DNA from: Paenibacillus sp. FSL R5-0766
GTDB lineage: Bacteria; Bacillota; Bacilli; Paenibacillales; Paenibacillaceae
Direction of reading: 5' to 3'
Assembly (NCBI RefSeq): GCF_037971845.1
Contig: NZ_CP150227.1
Location: 3,844,001 to 3,908,000, forward strand
DNA: 64,000 nt
The notes under the pieces are model-generated. The model had not been told where the DNA came from and made no database searches. It saw only the letters and a list, made by a program, of their open reading frames with translations. The position numbers and the translations under genes are program-made. Of this stretch, positions 43,815 through 52,159 are shown piece after piece; the first letter of the stretch is position 1, and each line of letters opens with the position of its first letter.

Positions 43815-44631
43815 TCAAGAACTGGTAGTTTCCAATGTTTCAAACTGCTGCTCACCTGGTCCAGCTGAATTGGATGCAGCAACGCAAGCAATCAAAGACT
43901 TTTATAACTCTGTAGCTGAAGGTGAAGGTAACTACTCGGAAGGAACGGATAAATTTTCTCCGTCCGGACCTACAGAACGTATTAAAGAGTTTGTTCTTGC
44001 TTCAGATAAACAGCGAATTCTCGATATCGGTTGTGGCATGGGAACAACACTGCTCTCTTTGGTGGAGTCACATGAAGATGGAAAGCAATTTATTGGTGTA
44101 GATTTCAGTGAGAACATGATTGCCCGTGCCAGGGAAAAAAGCACCCAATTTCCAGATGGGTTTCGTAAAAAGTTGGGCTTCTTTGTTGCCGATGTCCAGT
44201 CGCTTCCGTATATGGATGGCCAGTTTGATTTGATATACAGTGAGTGTGTTCTGAATCTGGTGCCTGACCGGATTAAAGCCATCCAGGAAATTACACGTGT
44301 GTTAGCACCTGGGGGTACCTTTATCTACACGGATTTTGTTTCTTATGCACCCGTCCCGTCTTCCATCAAGAATGATTTGTCCTTGGTTAGCGGTTGCCGC
44401 GCTGGGAGTATTCAGTTAAGCGAGAACATTGCCCAAATTGAAGAAGCGGGGTATATCGATTTGGAAGTTATCAATTTTACAGATGACAAAAACAAACGAT
44501 ATCGTGAGCTGATGGAATCGAGTGAAGAGTATAAAGATGAATATCTGCAATTTCAGCAGGATCATGCTGAGGCCCATCATTTTTTAGAAGAAAAAGTAGG
44601 CTATTACTTGATTAAAGCCACGAAAGTTTAA
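43807..44631 (+). CDS. arsM: ArsM-type SAM-dependent arsenic methyltransferase
   Basis: A 274-residue class I methyltransferase with ArsM features. It has N-terminal Cys14-Cys15 in SNCCSPG, the SAM site ILDIGCGMGTT and acidic GVDFSENM, DVQSLPY, and Cys in YSECVLN and SGCRAGSI that match the ArsM arsenic-site cysteines. It lies directly before the ArsL-type gene. In arsinothricin synthesis an ArsM methylates the hydroxy-arsenical made by ArsL; that role is proposed here. It could also methylate inorganic As(III). Confidence 0.82.
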   Translation: MSNQELVVSNVSNCCSPGPAELDAATQAIKDFYNSVAEGEGNYSEGTDKFSPSGPTERIKEFVLASDKQRILDIGCGMGTTLLSLVESHEDGKQFIGVDFSENMIARAREKSTQFPDGFRKKLGFFVADVQSLPYMDGQFDLIYSECVLNLVPDRIKAIQEITRVLAPGGTFIYTDFVSYAPVPSSIKNDLSLVSGCRAGSIQLSENIAQIEEAGYIDLEVINFTDDKNKRYRELMESSEEYKDEYLQFQQDHAEAHHFLEEKVGYYLIKATKV

Positions 44632-44667
44632 CCGAAGAAGAACCTTGAAAGATAGGGAGGAAGGCTC

Positions 44668-45942
44668 ATGAAGGTCCTGTTGGTTTCTAACTTTGAAGGT
44701 GGCTATCAACCGATGACGGTAGCTACAGCCTTGACCGCTTTATTACATGCAGATTTCGATGTGTCTGTGCTTGATACTTATGTCGAAGGAATTGATGAAG
44801 GACGATTTCTGGATCAAGAGCTTATCGCCATTTCCATTCCATTATTTGATGCTGTTCAAGCGGCCACTGAACTAACTCAAATCATTCGTCAGGTTAATCC
44901 GAAGGCTCATATTACGTACTTTGGTCAGCATGCAACTATTAATGCCAGCCGACTTGCCGGGAAGTATAGTGATTCCTGCGTTTGTGGAGAGTGGGAGAGA
45001 CCTTTGGTCAATCTTGCAAAGTATCTGTCTGGAGACACTGATTGTACCCTGGATGGGGTTCTCATCGGACGTGATGCTCTGCAGGGTAAAGAAATTCATC
45101 CGTATATGTCGAGAGATCATTTAAGCGTTCCGACACGGCATATGCTTCCGCCGCTCTACAAGTATCCTCAGAAGCAAATCAACAAACTATTAGGCACAGA
45201 GCAGATCGTGGGCTCCACTGAAATCGCACGCGGGTGTCATCATAAGTGTCTGTATTGCTCGGTATATGCTGCCTATGAGGGTAAAGTCATCCTGGTATCT
45301 GAATCGATTGTACTACAGGATGTCAGAAACCTTGTCGAAGGGGGAATGACGCACTTATCCTTTATTGATGCAGACTTCTTTAATGCAAAATACCACGGTA
45401 TCAAGATATTGCGTCAGTTACATGAGGAATTTCCAGATCTCACTTACGACTTCACTACCCGAGTAGATCATATTCTTGAAAATAAAGAAACATTAGCTGA
45501 AATGAAAGGGCTCGGTGTTAAGTTCATTACATCCGCGTTAGAATTTCCATCGGAAGTTGTACTGGATGCCGTAGCCAAGGACACCTCTATTCAAGATATC
45601 GAACAGGCTATTGCATATCTCCGCCACATCGAGATTTCACTCAATCCAACCTTTATCATGTTCAACCCCTGGACCAATACAGAAGATTTAACAACTTTCC
45701 GCTCTTTTGTAGATGATAATGACCTGAAGAGCATCATTGACCCCATACAATATGAAACAAGACTGTACCTATATAAGGGCTCCCCTTTACTGAGACAAGC
45801 CTCTATACAAACACTTGATCTGATTGAACATGAGTTCTATTACGAATGGAAACACCCTAACCCCGATATGGATGAACTATTTCAAGAGATCGTTACTGTT
45901 CCTGAAGACGGTATTTTTAAACGCTGTTGTTTAAAATGTTAA
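44668..45942 (+). CDS. arsL: ArsL-type radical SAM enzyme (arsinothricin C-As bond formation)
   Basis: A 424-residue protein. The first ~130 residues form a Rossmann-like, cobalamin-domain-like region. The radical SAM motif CHHKCLYC (Cys190, 194, 197) follows, and it ends exactly in RCCLKC (419-424). The C-terminal RCCLKC motif is characteristic of ArsL, which transfers the 3-amino-3-carboxypropyl group of SAM to As(III), giving hydroxyarsinothricin, in a non-canonical radical SAM reaction. The C-terminal cysteines are thought to bind As(III). Adjacent ArsM, MFS and ArsN genes strengthen the call. The ribosome site is AGGGAGG. Confidence 0.85.
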   Translation: MKVLLVSNFEGGYQPMTVATALTALLHADFDVSVLDTYVEGIDEGRFLDQELIAISIPLFDAVQAATELTQIIRQVNPKAHITYFGQHATINASRLAGKYSDSCVCGEWERPLVNLAKYLSGDTDCTLDGVLIGRDALQGKEIHPYMSRDHLSVPTRHMLPPLYKYPQKQINKLLGTEQIVGSTEIARGCHHKCLYCSVYAAYEGKVILVSESIVLQDVRNLVEGGMTHLSFIDADFFNAKYHGIKILRQLHEEFPDLTYDFTTRVDHILENKETLAEMKGLGVKFITSALEFPSEVVLDAVAKDTSIQDIEQAIAYLRHIEISLNPTFIMFNPWTNTEDLTTFRSFVDDNDLKSIIDPIQYETRLYLYKGSPLLRQASIQTLDLIEHEFYYEWKHPNPDMDELFQEIVTVPEDGIFKRCCLKC

Positions 45943-45958
45943 GAGGGGGGACAACCAT

Positions 45959-46672
45959 TTGAATGCGACAGAAGTCAAAGATGGTTTTCCATTATTGAGC
46001 TTTGAAACCAGTCGCAGTTCTTTACTACTTGATCTCCGAAAAAAATGGATAGCTGAGTTTATTGGAACCTTCTTCTTAGTATTTGCCGGCACAGGTGCGG
46101 TAGTAGTAGATACCACTACAAAAACATTAACACATATCGGGGTAGCTATAACGTTTGGGCTTGTGGTCATGGCTTTGATTTATGCTTTTGGACATGTATC
46201 AGGTGCTCACTTTAACCCGGCAGTCACCCTCGCTTTTTATTTCTCAAGACAAATCACAGCGATTGAAGCCTTCTCTTATGTTTTCATACAATGTGTTGGA
46301 GCCTATGCAGCCAGCCTTACCTTACTATTTATGTTTGGTAATGTAGGGAGATTGGGGGCAACGCTTCCTTCAGGGCCCTGGTTGCAAAGTGCCATTTTGG
46401 AATTCATTCTATCCTTTATTTTAATGATGGTCATTTTAAGTTCTGCTGTCCATGCAAAAGCATCAAAATCATTCGCTGGAATCGCTATAGGAGGAACAGT
46501 CGCTCTAGAAGCGATGTTTGGAGGTCCTGTAAGTGGGGCATCTATGAACCCTGCACGATCTTTAGGCCCAGCTTTGGCCTCCGGACACTTGGAGTTTTTA
46601 TGGATATATATCGTATGGACAACCATGGGCGCGATCACGGCTGCTTATGTCTACAGAATACTTCACGAATAA
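45959..46672 (+). CDS. Aquaporin-type channel (MIP family)
   Basis: A 237-residue protein with six helices and two re-entrant NPA loops: HFNPAVTLAF and SMNPARSLGP. The N-terminal ~25 residues are a polar extension. The start is TTG, soon after AGAGGGGGG. Aquaglyceroporins in arsenic loci conduct As(OH)3 across the membrane (AqpS). Here, next to arsL, it could import arsenite as substrate, in contrast to ArsB, which exports it. Confidence 0.9.
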   Translation: MNATEVKDGFPLLSFETSRSSLLLDLRKKWIAEFIGTFFLVFAGTGAVVVDTTTKTLTHIGVAITFGLVVMALIYAFGHVSGAHFNPAVTLAFYFSRQITAIEAFSYVFIQCVGAYAASLTLLFMFGNVGRLGATLPSGPWLQSAILEFILSFILMMVILSSAVHAKASKSFAGIAIGGTVALEAMFGGPVSGASMNPARSLGPALASGHLEFLWIYIVWTTMGAITAAYVYRILHE

Positions 46673-46703
46673 CCATTTTGAATGAAAGAGGAGGAGCGTT
46701 TAT

Positions 46704-47819
46704 ATGAAAAAGGTCCAAATGGTGTTGTTAGGTGGCTTCCTAGGAGCGGGGAAAACAACAACAATGATACAAATGGCCAAAGTTTTACAAGAGCAGGGGA
46801 AGCAGGTCGCCATCATTACTAACGATCAAGGGAAAGAATTAATTGATACGGAACTCGCACAAATCAGTGGACTGGAAACCAAAGAAGTAACAGGGGGATG
46901 TTTCTGCTGTCGGTTTGAAGACTTGTATGAACATTTGAACCAACTTACTTTAGAAAAGAAACCGGATTACATCATTTGTGAAGCCGTTGGTAGTTGTACG
47001 GATCTCGCTGCAACGGTCATTCAGCCCTTAAAACAAAATTATGCTAACGAGTTCACAACGGTACCCTTGACTATTGTGGTTGATCCGGCTAGATTGTTGG
47101 CTGAATTAAATGAGGAAGAAGCAGGACGTCTTCTATTTTCTCAATCGGTTAGTTATATTTTTGAGAAGCAGTTGGCCGAGGCAGATATTATTGCTGTAAA
47201 TAAACTGGATCAATACACGGAAGAAGAGATGGATAGAGTGGTCACGTATCTTCATCAACGCTATCCGAATTCAATCATACAGCCGATCTCAGCGACTACA
47301 GGTGTTAACTTAGCCCCTCTACTCGATTTATGGAATAGTACAATTCCAAGCGGTCACAAACTTTTGGATATTGATTACAGTGTATATGCTGAAGGCGAAG
47401 CCAAGCTTGCGTGGATGAATATGCTGGGTGACGTGAAGCATCCGGATGGAAAAGCATTCGATCCTCAGCAGTGGGTAGATGGACTTTTAAGTAAATTAAA
47501 CGGGCATTTTTTGAGGGAAAAGATGGCCGTAGCGCATCTGAAGGTACATGCTGGTAATGATACAGGCTATGTCAAAGCAAGTGTTGTTCAAACAGGTGCA
47601 GCACCTATATACACCAATAGCTACTCACAAATGGGTAATCAGTACCGGGTCGTTCTGAACATTAGGATTGAAGCTTCACCGGGACTTCTGGACTTAGTCG
47701 TATCGGATGCGATTGCCTCCATTGATCAGAATCTGGGAACGGTTTGGGATCAAACGTACCACGAATGTTTTAGTCCATTGCCTCCACAACCGACTCATCG
47801 GATGAAAGTAACTTCTTAA
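46704..47819 (+). CDS. CobW/G3E-family GTPase
   Basis: A 371-residue G3E GTPase with Walker A GGFLGAGKTTTM (about 9-20), metal motif GGCFCC (CxCC), guanine motif NKLD and switch EAVGS. G3E proteins insert or hand over metals (Zn, Co, Ni). The CFCC site could bind a thiophilic metalloid. It lies between the aquaporin and the Cys-rich Trx-like gene in the arsL operon. A chaperone role for As(III), or Fe/Zn repair, is plausible but not shown. Confidence 0.88.
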   Translation: MKKVQMVLLGGFLGAGKTTTMIQMAKVLQEQGKQVAIITNDQGKELIDTELAQISGLETKEVTGGCFCCRFEDLYEHLNQLTLEKKPDYIICEAVGSCTDLAATVIQPLKQNYANEFTTVPLTIVVDPARLLAELNEEEAGRLLFSQSVSYIFEKQLAEADIIAVNKLDQYTEEEMDRVVTYLHQRYPNSIIQPISATTGVNLAPLLDLWNSTIPSGHKLLDIDYSVYAEGEAKLAWMNMLGDVKHPDGKAFDPQQWVDGLLSKLNGHFLREKMAVAHLKVHAGNDTGYVKASVVQTGAAPIYTNSYSQMGNQYRVVLNIRIEASPGLLDLVVSDAIASIDQNLGTVWDQTYHECFSPLPPQPTHRMKVTS

Positions 47820-47834
47820 AGTGAGGAGGAACAT

Positions 47835-48242
47835 ATGTTGAATACAAAAAACTCTATCGAACTCTTTCCAAATATAAATAGTCAGCAAACAACTGATTGT
47901 TGCGATGAAGACGGGGTAGAAGCTGCTGATTGTTGCTCTGCGCCTGACTATTCCGCTTCTTTGAGTATATATACTGAGATTAAGCAGAAATTAAAAGAGA
48001 CATTTGAAAACGAGCTAACTATTCATGTGTATGATTATTCCCTACCTATGGATCGAGCGCTTGCAAAACGGAAGTTAAGATCTCTATTCGAAGAGCGAGG
48101 TTTTGCACATATACAGTCAGATAAGCTCATCGAGTTTGCTACACCTGCCGTTGTCATTAATGGTGAGCTTATGAGTTTTGCGGAACAGGTTGAATATGAA
48201 CATCTCGAGAAAGCTTTACGTTCCAAATACACACTACATTAA
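47835..48242 (+). CDS. Cys-rich small protein with thioredoxin-fold-like C-terminus
   Basis: A 135-residue protein with two vicinal Cys pairs, DCCDED and DCCSAPD, at about residues 24 and 36. Its C-terminal half (LTIHVYDYSLP then FATPAVVINGELMSF) reads like a thioredoxin-fold strand-helix with the cis-Pro TPAVVING. It superficially resembles ArsD, also a Cys-rich thioredoxin-fold chaperone. Being last in the operon beside the GTPase, it may hand As(III) to a partner. I do not recognise a named family. Confidence 0.6.
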   Translation: MLNTKNSIELFPNINSQQTTDCCDEDGVEAADCCSAPDYSASLSIYTEIKQKLKETFENELTIHVYDYSLPMDRALAKRKLRSLFEERGFAHIQSDKLIEFATPAVVINGELMSFAEQVEYEHLEKALRSKYTLH

Positions 48243-48248
48243 TGTATG

Positions 48249-48282
48249 AAGACCGCCGAGAGACCTCGGTGGTCTTTTGTTG
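48249..48282 (+). terminator. Intrinsic terminator of the arsL operon
   Basis: AAGACCGCCGAG (48249-48260) pairs with CTCGGTGGTCTT (48265-48276), followed by TTGTTG. It separates the operon from the converging MarR gene. Confidence 0.8.
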
Positions 48283-48351
48283 TATGTAACATAAGCCAGA
48301 TAATAGATATCTTAAAAAATCTGTCACTGTAGGAGGAGTTAGATTGTGTGT

Positions 48352-48801
48352 TTATCCCTTCACAGGTTGACAACAGTTATCAGATTGAAGCATTGCTTTA
48401 TTCAACAGTTTAATTGAGTTAATCACCATCTCCTTCTCAAATCCACTCATATGCGAAAAGATTTCATCTAGATAGGCACTCATTTGCTGATCAATAGTGG
48501 TTGCAACAAACTTCCCTTCGGTTGTAAGTGAGAGTAGATATACACGTCTATCTGTAGAATCTGGTGTTTTGTTAAGTAACTTAAGCTTCACCAAGGATTG
48601 AACCTGTCTACTGAAGGTTGTAATATCTGTTCCTAAAGTGTCGGCAATTTGTTGCATGGAGGGATTGTGCTGACGATCTACCTCATACAATATATGACTT
48701 TGGGCCGGCGATACATCAATAGCTCCCACGGTACAACAATTCTTATTGAGCAGACCAAACCGTCTGGTCATGATTTGGAACAACTCGCGTACATTTTCCA
48801 T
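48352..48801 (-). CDS. MarR family regulator with vicinal Cys pairs (copy 2)
   Basis: A 149-residue MarR paralogue of the gene at 26268. The DNA-binding part (MQQIADTLGTDITTFSRQVQSL) is nearly identical to copy 1, so both should recognise similar DNA. Vicinal cysteines are kept at NKNCCTVG (Cys22-23) and DNCCQPVKG (Cys143-144). It lies on the opposite strand at the end of the arsL operon. Its own promoter has a related half-site. It probably represses the arsL operon and itself, with arsenic-induced release (inferred). Confidence 0.9.
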   Translation of the reverse strand: MENVRELFQIMTRRFGLLNKNCCTVGAIDVSPAQSHILYEVDRQHNPSMQQIADTLGTDITTFSRQVQSLVKLKLLNKTPDSTDRRVYLLSLTTEGKFVATTIDQQMSAYLDEIFSHMSGFEKEMVINSIKLLNKAMLQSDNCCQPVKG

Positions 48802-48821
48802 GTTTTATTCACCTCATTTCA

Positions 48822-48850
48822 GTTATATCTTAACGCATGCAAAATCACAA
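48822..48850 (-). promoter_or_regulatory. Promoter of marR-2 with a partial operator
   Basis: On the minus strand a -35 TTGTGA (48850-48845), 17-bp spacer and -10 TATAAC (48827-48822). The spacer starts TTTTGCATGC, sharing the ATTTTGCA half of the operator seen at 25066 but not the second half. Confidence 0.5.
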
Positions 48851-49103
48851 TTGTATATTTGGATTTTCGTTAGTTGAATAAATTGAGGAGAGGGAAGGTC
48901 AACGTGTCGGATATACAAAAATGAGTTGAATAGTAACGAGCCCAAATATAAAACTTCTTTACATAAAAAAAGTTCCGTAGGGAAAATACCCTTTTTTCCC
49001 ACTAATCACTGCATTAGGACTTCTTAACTTAGAGATTCATGAGACGAACCCGCAGTAATAAGCTGCGGGTGTGAGATTGTATTAAAATCCGCTAATCGCG
49101 TCG
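48851..49103. other. Intergenic region with a GC-rich inverted repeat
   Basis: ACCCGCAG (49048-49055) pairs with CTGCGGGT (49063-49070) downstream of the alpha/beta hydrolase stop and is its likely transcript end, although no U-run follows. Otherwise nothing is recognised. Confidence 0.5.
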
Positions 49104-50105
49104 TTATTGACCCGCTGGTGTGTAGTTCTCGTTTAGAAATGATTGAACAGCTTGGAACGCTTGAACTCTATTTTTTTCGAGCAGTACCATATGAGTACCT
49201 TCTCCGATTTCCACCCAACGGCGATAAGCAGCTCCAGTTAAGGAAGTAAAGAAGTTTTGTGCCAAATCTAATGGTACATCGATATCCCACTCCGCATGAA
49301 TGAGGAGTACGGGTACGGTGATATCTTTAGGTTCATAGAAGGCTTTGCCAACCGTCCAATATTCACGTATGTCTAGAATCGGTCCGTTGGTAGCGCGAAT
49401 ATGCTCAGGGTGTACGGTCTTGTTATTAGGATCAGAGGCCAGCGTTGCTTCAACCCATTTTTCAAACCAACCCTCAGGGAGCAAGCTGTCACGTTTTCCT
49501 TCAGGAGCAGCACTTAACCAGCGTTCTTTAGTAGTACCTGCGGGCACAAGGCGATAAGAGCCAAGCGGGCCGCCTGTATCAATAGGGATTGGTTTGTTGC
49601 TCAGCCACTGAGGAGCAATAAGGGTTAACTTGTTCACTTTGTTATTATTACGGCTTGTATATGCCCCAGCCACTGTACCGCCCCAAGACATCCCAAGTAC
49701 ATTGACCTTCGATAGATTTCGATGCTTTAGGACGAAGTCTACGGCCGAGCCAAAGTCACGAACTCCGGTTTCTGTACGGACAAGCGGAGGATTCTGATCA
49801 GCAGGTTGCTCCATTTCTGGCGGTCTTGTGGATCCACCATAGCCACGAACATCTACTGCATAGACGTCATAACCGTGACTTGCGAGGTAATCAAGGAAGG
49901 TGAAACCGTCTAGCTCAACATCATATAGGCTGCCAATTGGATAAGTAGCACCGTGGACCATGACGATCGTTTTCTCATTAGAGAAGACAGTCATAGATGC
50001 AGGACGTTTATTAAGGACCGATAGCTCAATACCAGGCGTATCGCTAGCTATGTTAAAGTTCTCAGATACGATGGAGATAGATTTGTTGAATGTGTTGTTA
50101 GACAT
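49104..50105 (-). CDS. Alpha/beta hydrolase
   Basis: A 333-residue hydrolase-fold enzyme. The oxyanion segment is HGATYPIG, the nucleophile elbow GMSWGG has Ser140, the acid is likely Asp in HAEWDIDVP, and the His is in GEGTHMVLLE. There is no signal peptide. It is cotranscribed with the metallo-beta-lactamase-fold gene upstream (27-bp gap). The two enzymes might degrade a lactone or ester in sequence; the substrate is unknown. Confidence 0.9.
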   Translation of the reverse strand: MSNNTFNKSISIVSENFNIASDTPGIELSVLNKRPASMTVFSNEKTIVMVHGATYPIGSLYDVELDGFTFLDYLASHGYDVYAVDVRGYGGSTRPPEMEQPADQNPPLVRTETGVRDFGSAVDFVLKHRNLSKVNVLGMSWGGTVAGAYTSRNNNKVNKLTLIAPQWLSNKPIPIDTGGPLGSYRLVPAGTTKERWLSAAPEGKRDSLLPEGWFEKWVEATLASDPNNKTVHPEHIRATNGPILDIREYWTVGKAFYEPKDITVPVLLIHAEWDIDVPLDLAQNFFTSLTGAAYRRWVEIGEGTHMVLLEKNRVQAFQAVQSFLNENYTPAGQ

Positions 50106-50131
50106 TATATTTTTCGCCTCTTTTCAAAGTA

Positions 50132-51034
50132 TTAGATAAAGCGCCAGTTGAAACCGTCTTCGCTTCGGGTGACGTATCCCGCTGAACTCTCTGGGAAGTG
50201 CGTACTGAAATAGATAATTGGACGATCGGCAACATATTCCAAAGCCCAGCGGCGTGAAATTCGGGCCTGATCGCCAAATTCACAGTACATAGAATTCCAA
50301 TCCGGTCTCATAACTTGGAATGGGTGATGCATGATATCGGCGCCGAACAAAGCTTCTTCACCACCCGATGAAAGACGAATAGACATTTGTCCGATACTGT
50401 GACCTGGAGTCGGAATGAATGTAAATATATCTAGTAACTTTCCGCCTTCTGGACCGATAGTTTCCGTCAAGCCTGCCTCAACGATAGGAAGTACACTCTC
50501 TTCATAAACATTGAAATTTGCTTCATTTTCTTTGTTATGGCTCGCTTCGCTGGAGTAATACTCTTGTTCTTTAATAGGAAATACGTATTTGGCATTGGGG
50601 AATGTAGGTATCCATTTACCGTCAACTAGCTTCGTATTCCAACCCACGTGATCCACATGCAAATGAGTTAGTAACACGTAATCGACTTCTTCTGGAGTAA
50701 CGCCTGCCTTTTGAAGTCGCTCGAGATAAGGTAGCTGCAGATTGGCAAGATCCGGATTTAGTGGCAGGTTTTTATCGTTACCTGTAGCTGTATCAATAAG
50801 AATCGTATGATGGGGTGTCTTCACGACCCAGGTGCCAATACTCACGATGAGTTGCGAATTTTCGTCAAGCAAGCCCTCAGGGAAGAATTGTTGATTCTCT
50901 TCTAATACAGAGGGATCCCACGTACCTGGGAAATAAATTTCTGGTGGAACACCACTGATTACCATTTCGGTGACTCGGGTAACCGTAGTATCGCCTACGG
51001 TGTAAATCTTAGGTAGCTTAGTCATATAGCTCAT
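50132..51034 (-). CDS. Metallo-beta-lactamase fold hydrolase (lactonase-like)
   Basis: A 300-residue MBL-fold protein. The zinc motif LLTHLHVDHVGW (HxHxDH, about residues 108-119) is followed by PTPGHSIGQMSI (His), GADIMHH (Asp) and a final His in STHFP. The layout is that of AHL lactonases and related esterases. Its ribosome site AAGGAGGGC lies beside the operator-like repeat at 51047. It is divergent from an XRE-cupin gene, its likely regulator. Confidence 0.9.
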   Translation of the reverse strand: MSYMTKLPKIYTVGDTTVTRVTEMVISGVPPEIYFPGTWDPSVLEENQQFFPEGLLDENSQLIVSIGTWVVKTPHHTILIDTATGNDKNLPLNPDLANLQLPYLERLQKAGVTPEEVDYVLLTHLHVDHVGWNTKLVDGKWIPTFPNAKYVFPIKEQEYYSSEASHNKENEANFNVYEESVLPIVEAGLTETIGPEGGKLLDIFTFIPTPGHSIGQMSIRLSSGGEEALFGADIMHHPFQVMRPDWNSMYCEFGDQARISRRWALEYVADRPIIYFSTHFPESSAGYVTRSEDGFNWRFI

Positions 51035-51046
51035 CGCCCTCCTTCA

Positions 51047-51256
51047 AAATTTCGCTGAAAATGAAATTCTATATTTAAAAAGAATTATGTGTACATGTCC
51101 CGGGAACGTATTTGCACATCAGCCTTGTTAAAATCTTAATCCAATAATGTTCTTAAATCAACGTTTTTACACCGAAATTGAACCACCGTAAGAAAGCTTG
51201 CTATTGCTAGATATTTTAATTATTATCAAATTATAAATTTCGCTGAGAGCGAAAAA
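51047..51256. promoter_or_regulatory. Paired operator-like repeats between the MBL and XRE genes
   Basis: AAATTTCGCTGAAAATGAAA (51047-51066) and AAATTTCGCTGAGAGCGAAA (51235-51254) are near-identical, one next to each divergent gene. The second contains TTTCGC-N5-GCGAAA, a perfect palindrome. They are good candidates for binding by the XRE-cupin protein. Confidence 0.55.
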
Positions 51257-51283
51257 AATTCAAATGTGAAGGAGACATGAAAG

Positions 51284-51829
51284 ATGAATTCTATAGGCGA
51301 GGTCATTAGAAATACCCGCAAAAAGCAGAAATTAACTCTTAAAGAAGTGGCAAAAGCAGGATCTATCTCAGTCTCTTTTCTCAGCGAAATTGAACGGAAC
51401 AAAGCAAATCCGTCGATAAGTGTCCTAAAAAGGATTGCCAATGCGTTAAACGTGAATTTTACTGATCTATTTGGAGAGAAAGAACAAAGCATCGTTGTGA
51501 GAAAAGACGAACGTAAACCGTTGGTACATTCTGAAGGCTCACGTATTACATGGTATTCCCTTAGCGAGGGAAGTAAAAATAAGATGGGACCAATCTGGGG
51601 GGTGCTTGAAGAAGGGGCGACTTCTGGTGATGTTGGCGTAGGACACAGCGAAGGAGAGGAGTTTGTGTATGTCCATTCTGGTTGCCTGGAGTTCATGCTT
51701 GGGAATGATCGATATACGTTAGAAGAGGGGGATAGTATATATTTCGATGCCAAGACACCGCATAGCTATAAGAATATATATAAAGGTGAGACCTTGGTGA
51801 TTGCCGTGTCGACGCCTCCAACTTTTTAA
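51284..51829 (+). CDS. XRE family regulator with C-terminal cupin domain
   Basis: A 181-residue regulator. A helix-turn-helix of the XRE type (LTLKEVAKAGSISVSFLSEI, residues 18-37) is joined to a cupin (about 110-178; GVGHSEGEEFVYVHSG and SIYFDAKTPHSYKN). Such proteins sense a small metabolite with the cupin. It is divergent from the MBL/hydrolase operon, and the two repeats in between are likely its sites. Confidence 0.92.
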   Translation: MNSIGEVIRNTRKKQKLTLKEVAKAGSISVSFLSEIERNKANPSISVLKRIANALNVNFTDLFGEKEQSIVVRKDERKPLVHSEGSRITWYSLSEGSKNKMGPIWGVLEEGATSGDVGVGHSEGEEFVYVHSGCLEFMLGNDRYTLEEGDSIYFDAKTPHSYKNIYKGETLVIAVSTPPTF

Positions 51830-52006
51830 AACCAAACCGACAATGTCAAGATAGTAAGTCTGCTAAAAACACTTACATAATGGCAAAGATATAGACACTT
51901 GGGAATGGAAAGGAATTTCAGAAATAAAAATGAACGAACTGGGAACGTTAGTTGAAGCATCGAAAGCTATGAATGGAAGTTGTAGAAATCGAATATAAAA
52001 TTACAT

Positions 52007-52140
52007 TGTCGAGGGACAAGAACATATTCCCATTGAAGTCGCTATATTAGCGGCTTTTTTATTATTTTATCGGTACAGGTTCTTGTCCCAAGCTAAGGAC
52101 AAGAACTTGTACCGATTGCCGATTAGGTGTATATCTAAAT
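52007..52140 (+). repeat. Dispersed repeat with hairpin (copy 4)
   Basis: It starts TGTCGAGGGACAAGAACATA, then a small stem (AGTCGCTA/TAGCGGCT then T6) as in copy 3. A hairpin follows at 52071-52088 with 52097-52114; the outer bases differ from copy 3 but still pair (CGGTACAGG with CTTGTACCG, one G-U). It ends GATTAGGTGTATATCTAAATAA. Confidence 0.75.
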
Positions 52141-52159
52141 AATCAGCATATGCACTTAT

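Noticed and set aside
44668-45942. Generic B12-dependent radical SAM methyltransferase
   Set aside because: The N-terminal domain fits that class, but the exact C-terminal RCCLKC and the ArsM/ArsN/MFS context favour ArsL.
51226-51753. 175-codon open frame antisense to the XRE-cupin gene
   Set aside because: It mirrors the real gene's codon pattern, lacks a ribosome site and has no recognisable domain.
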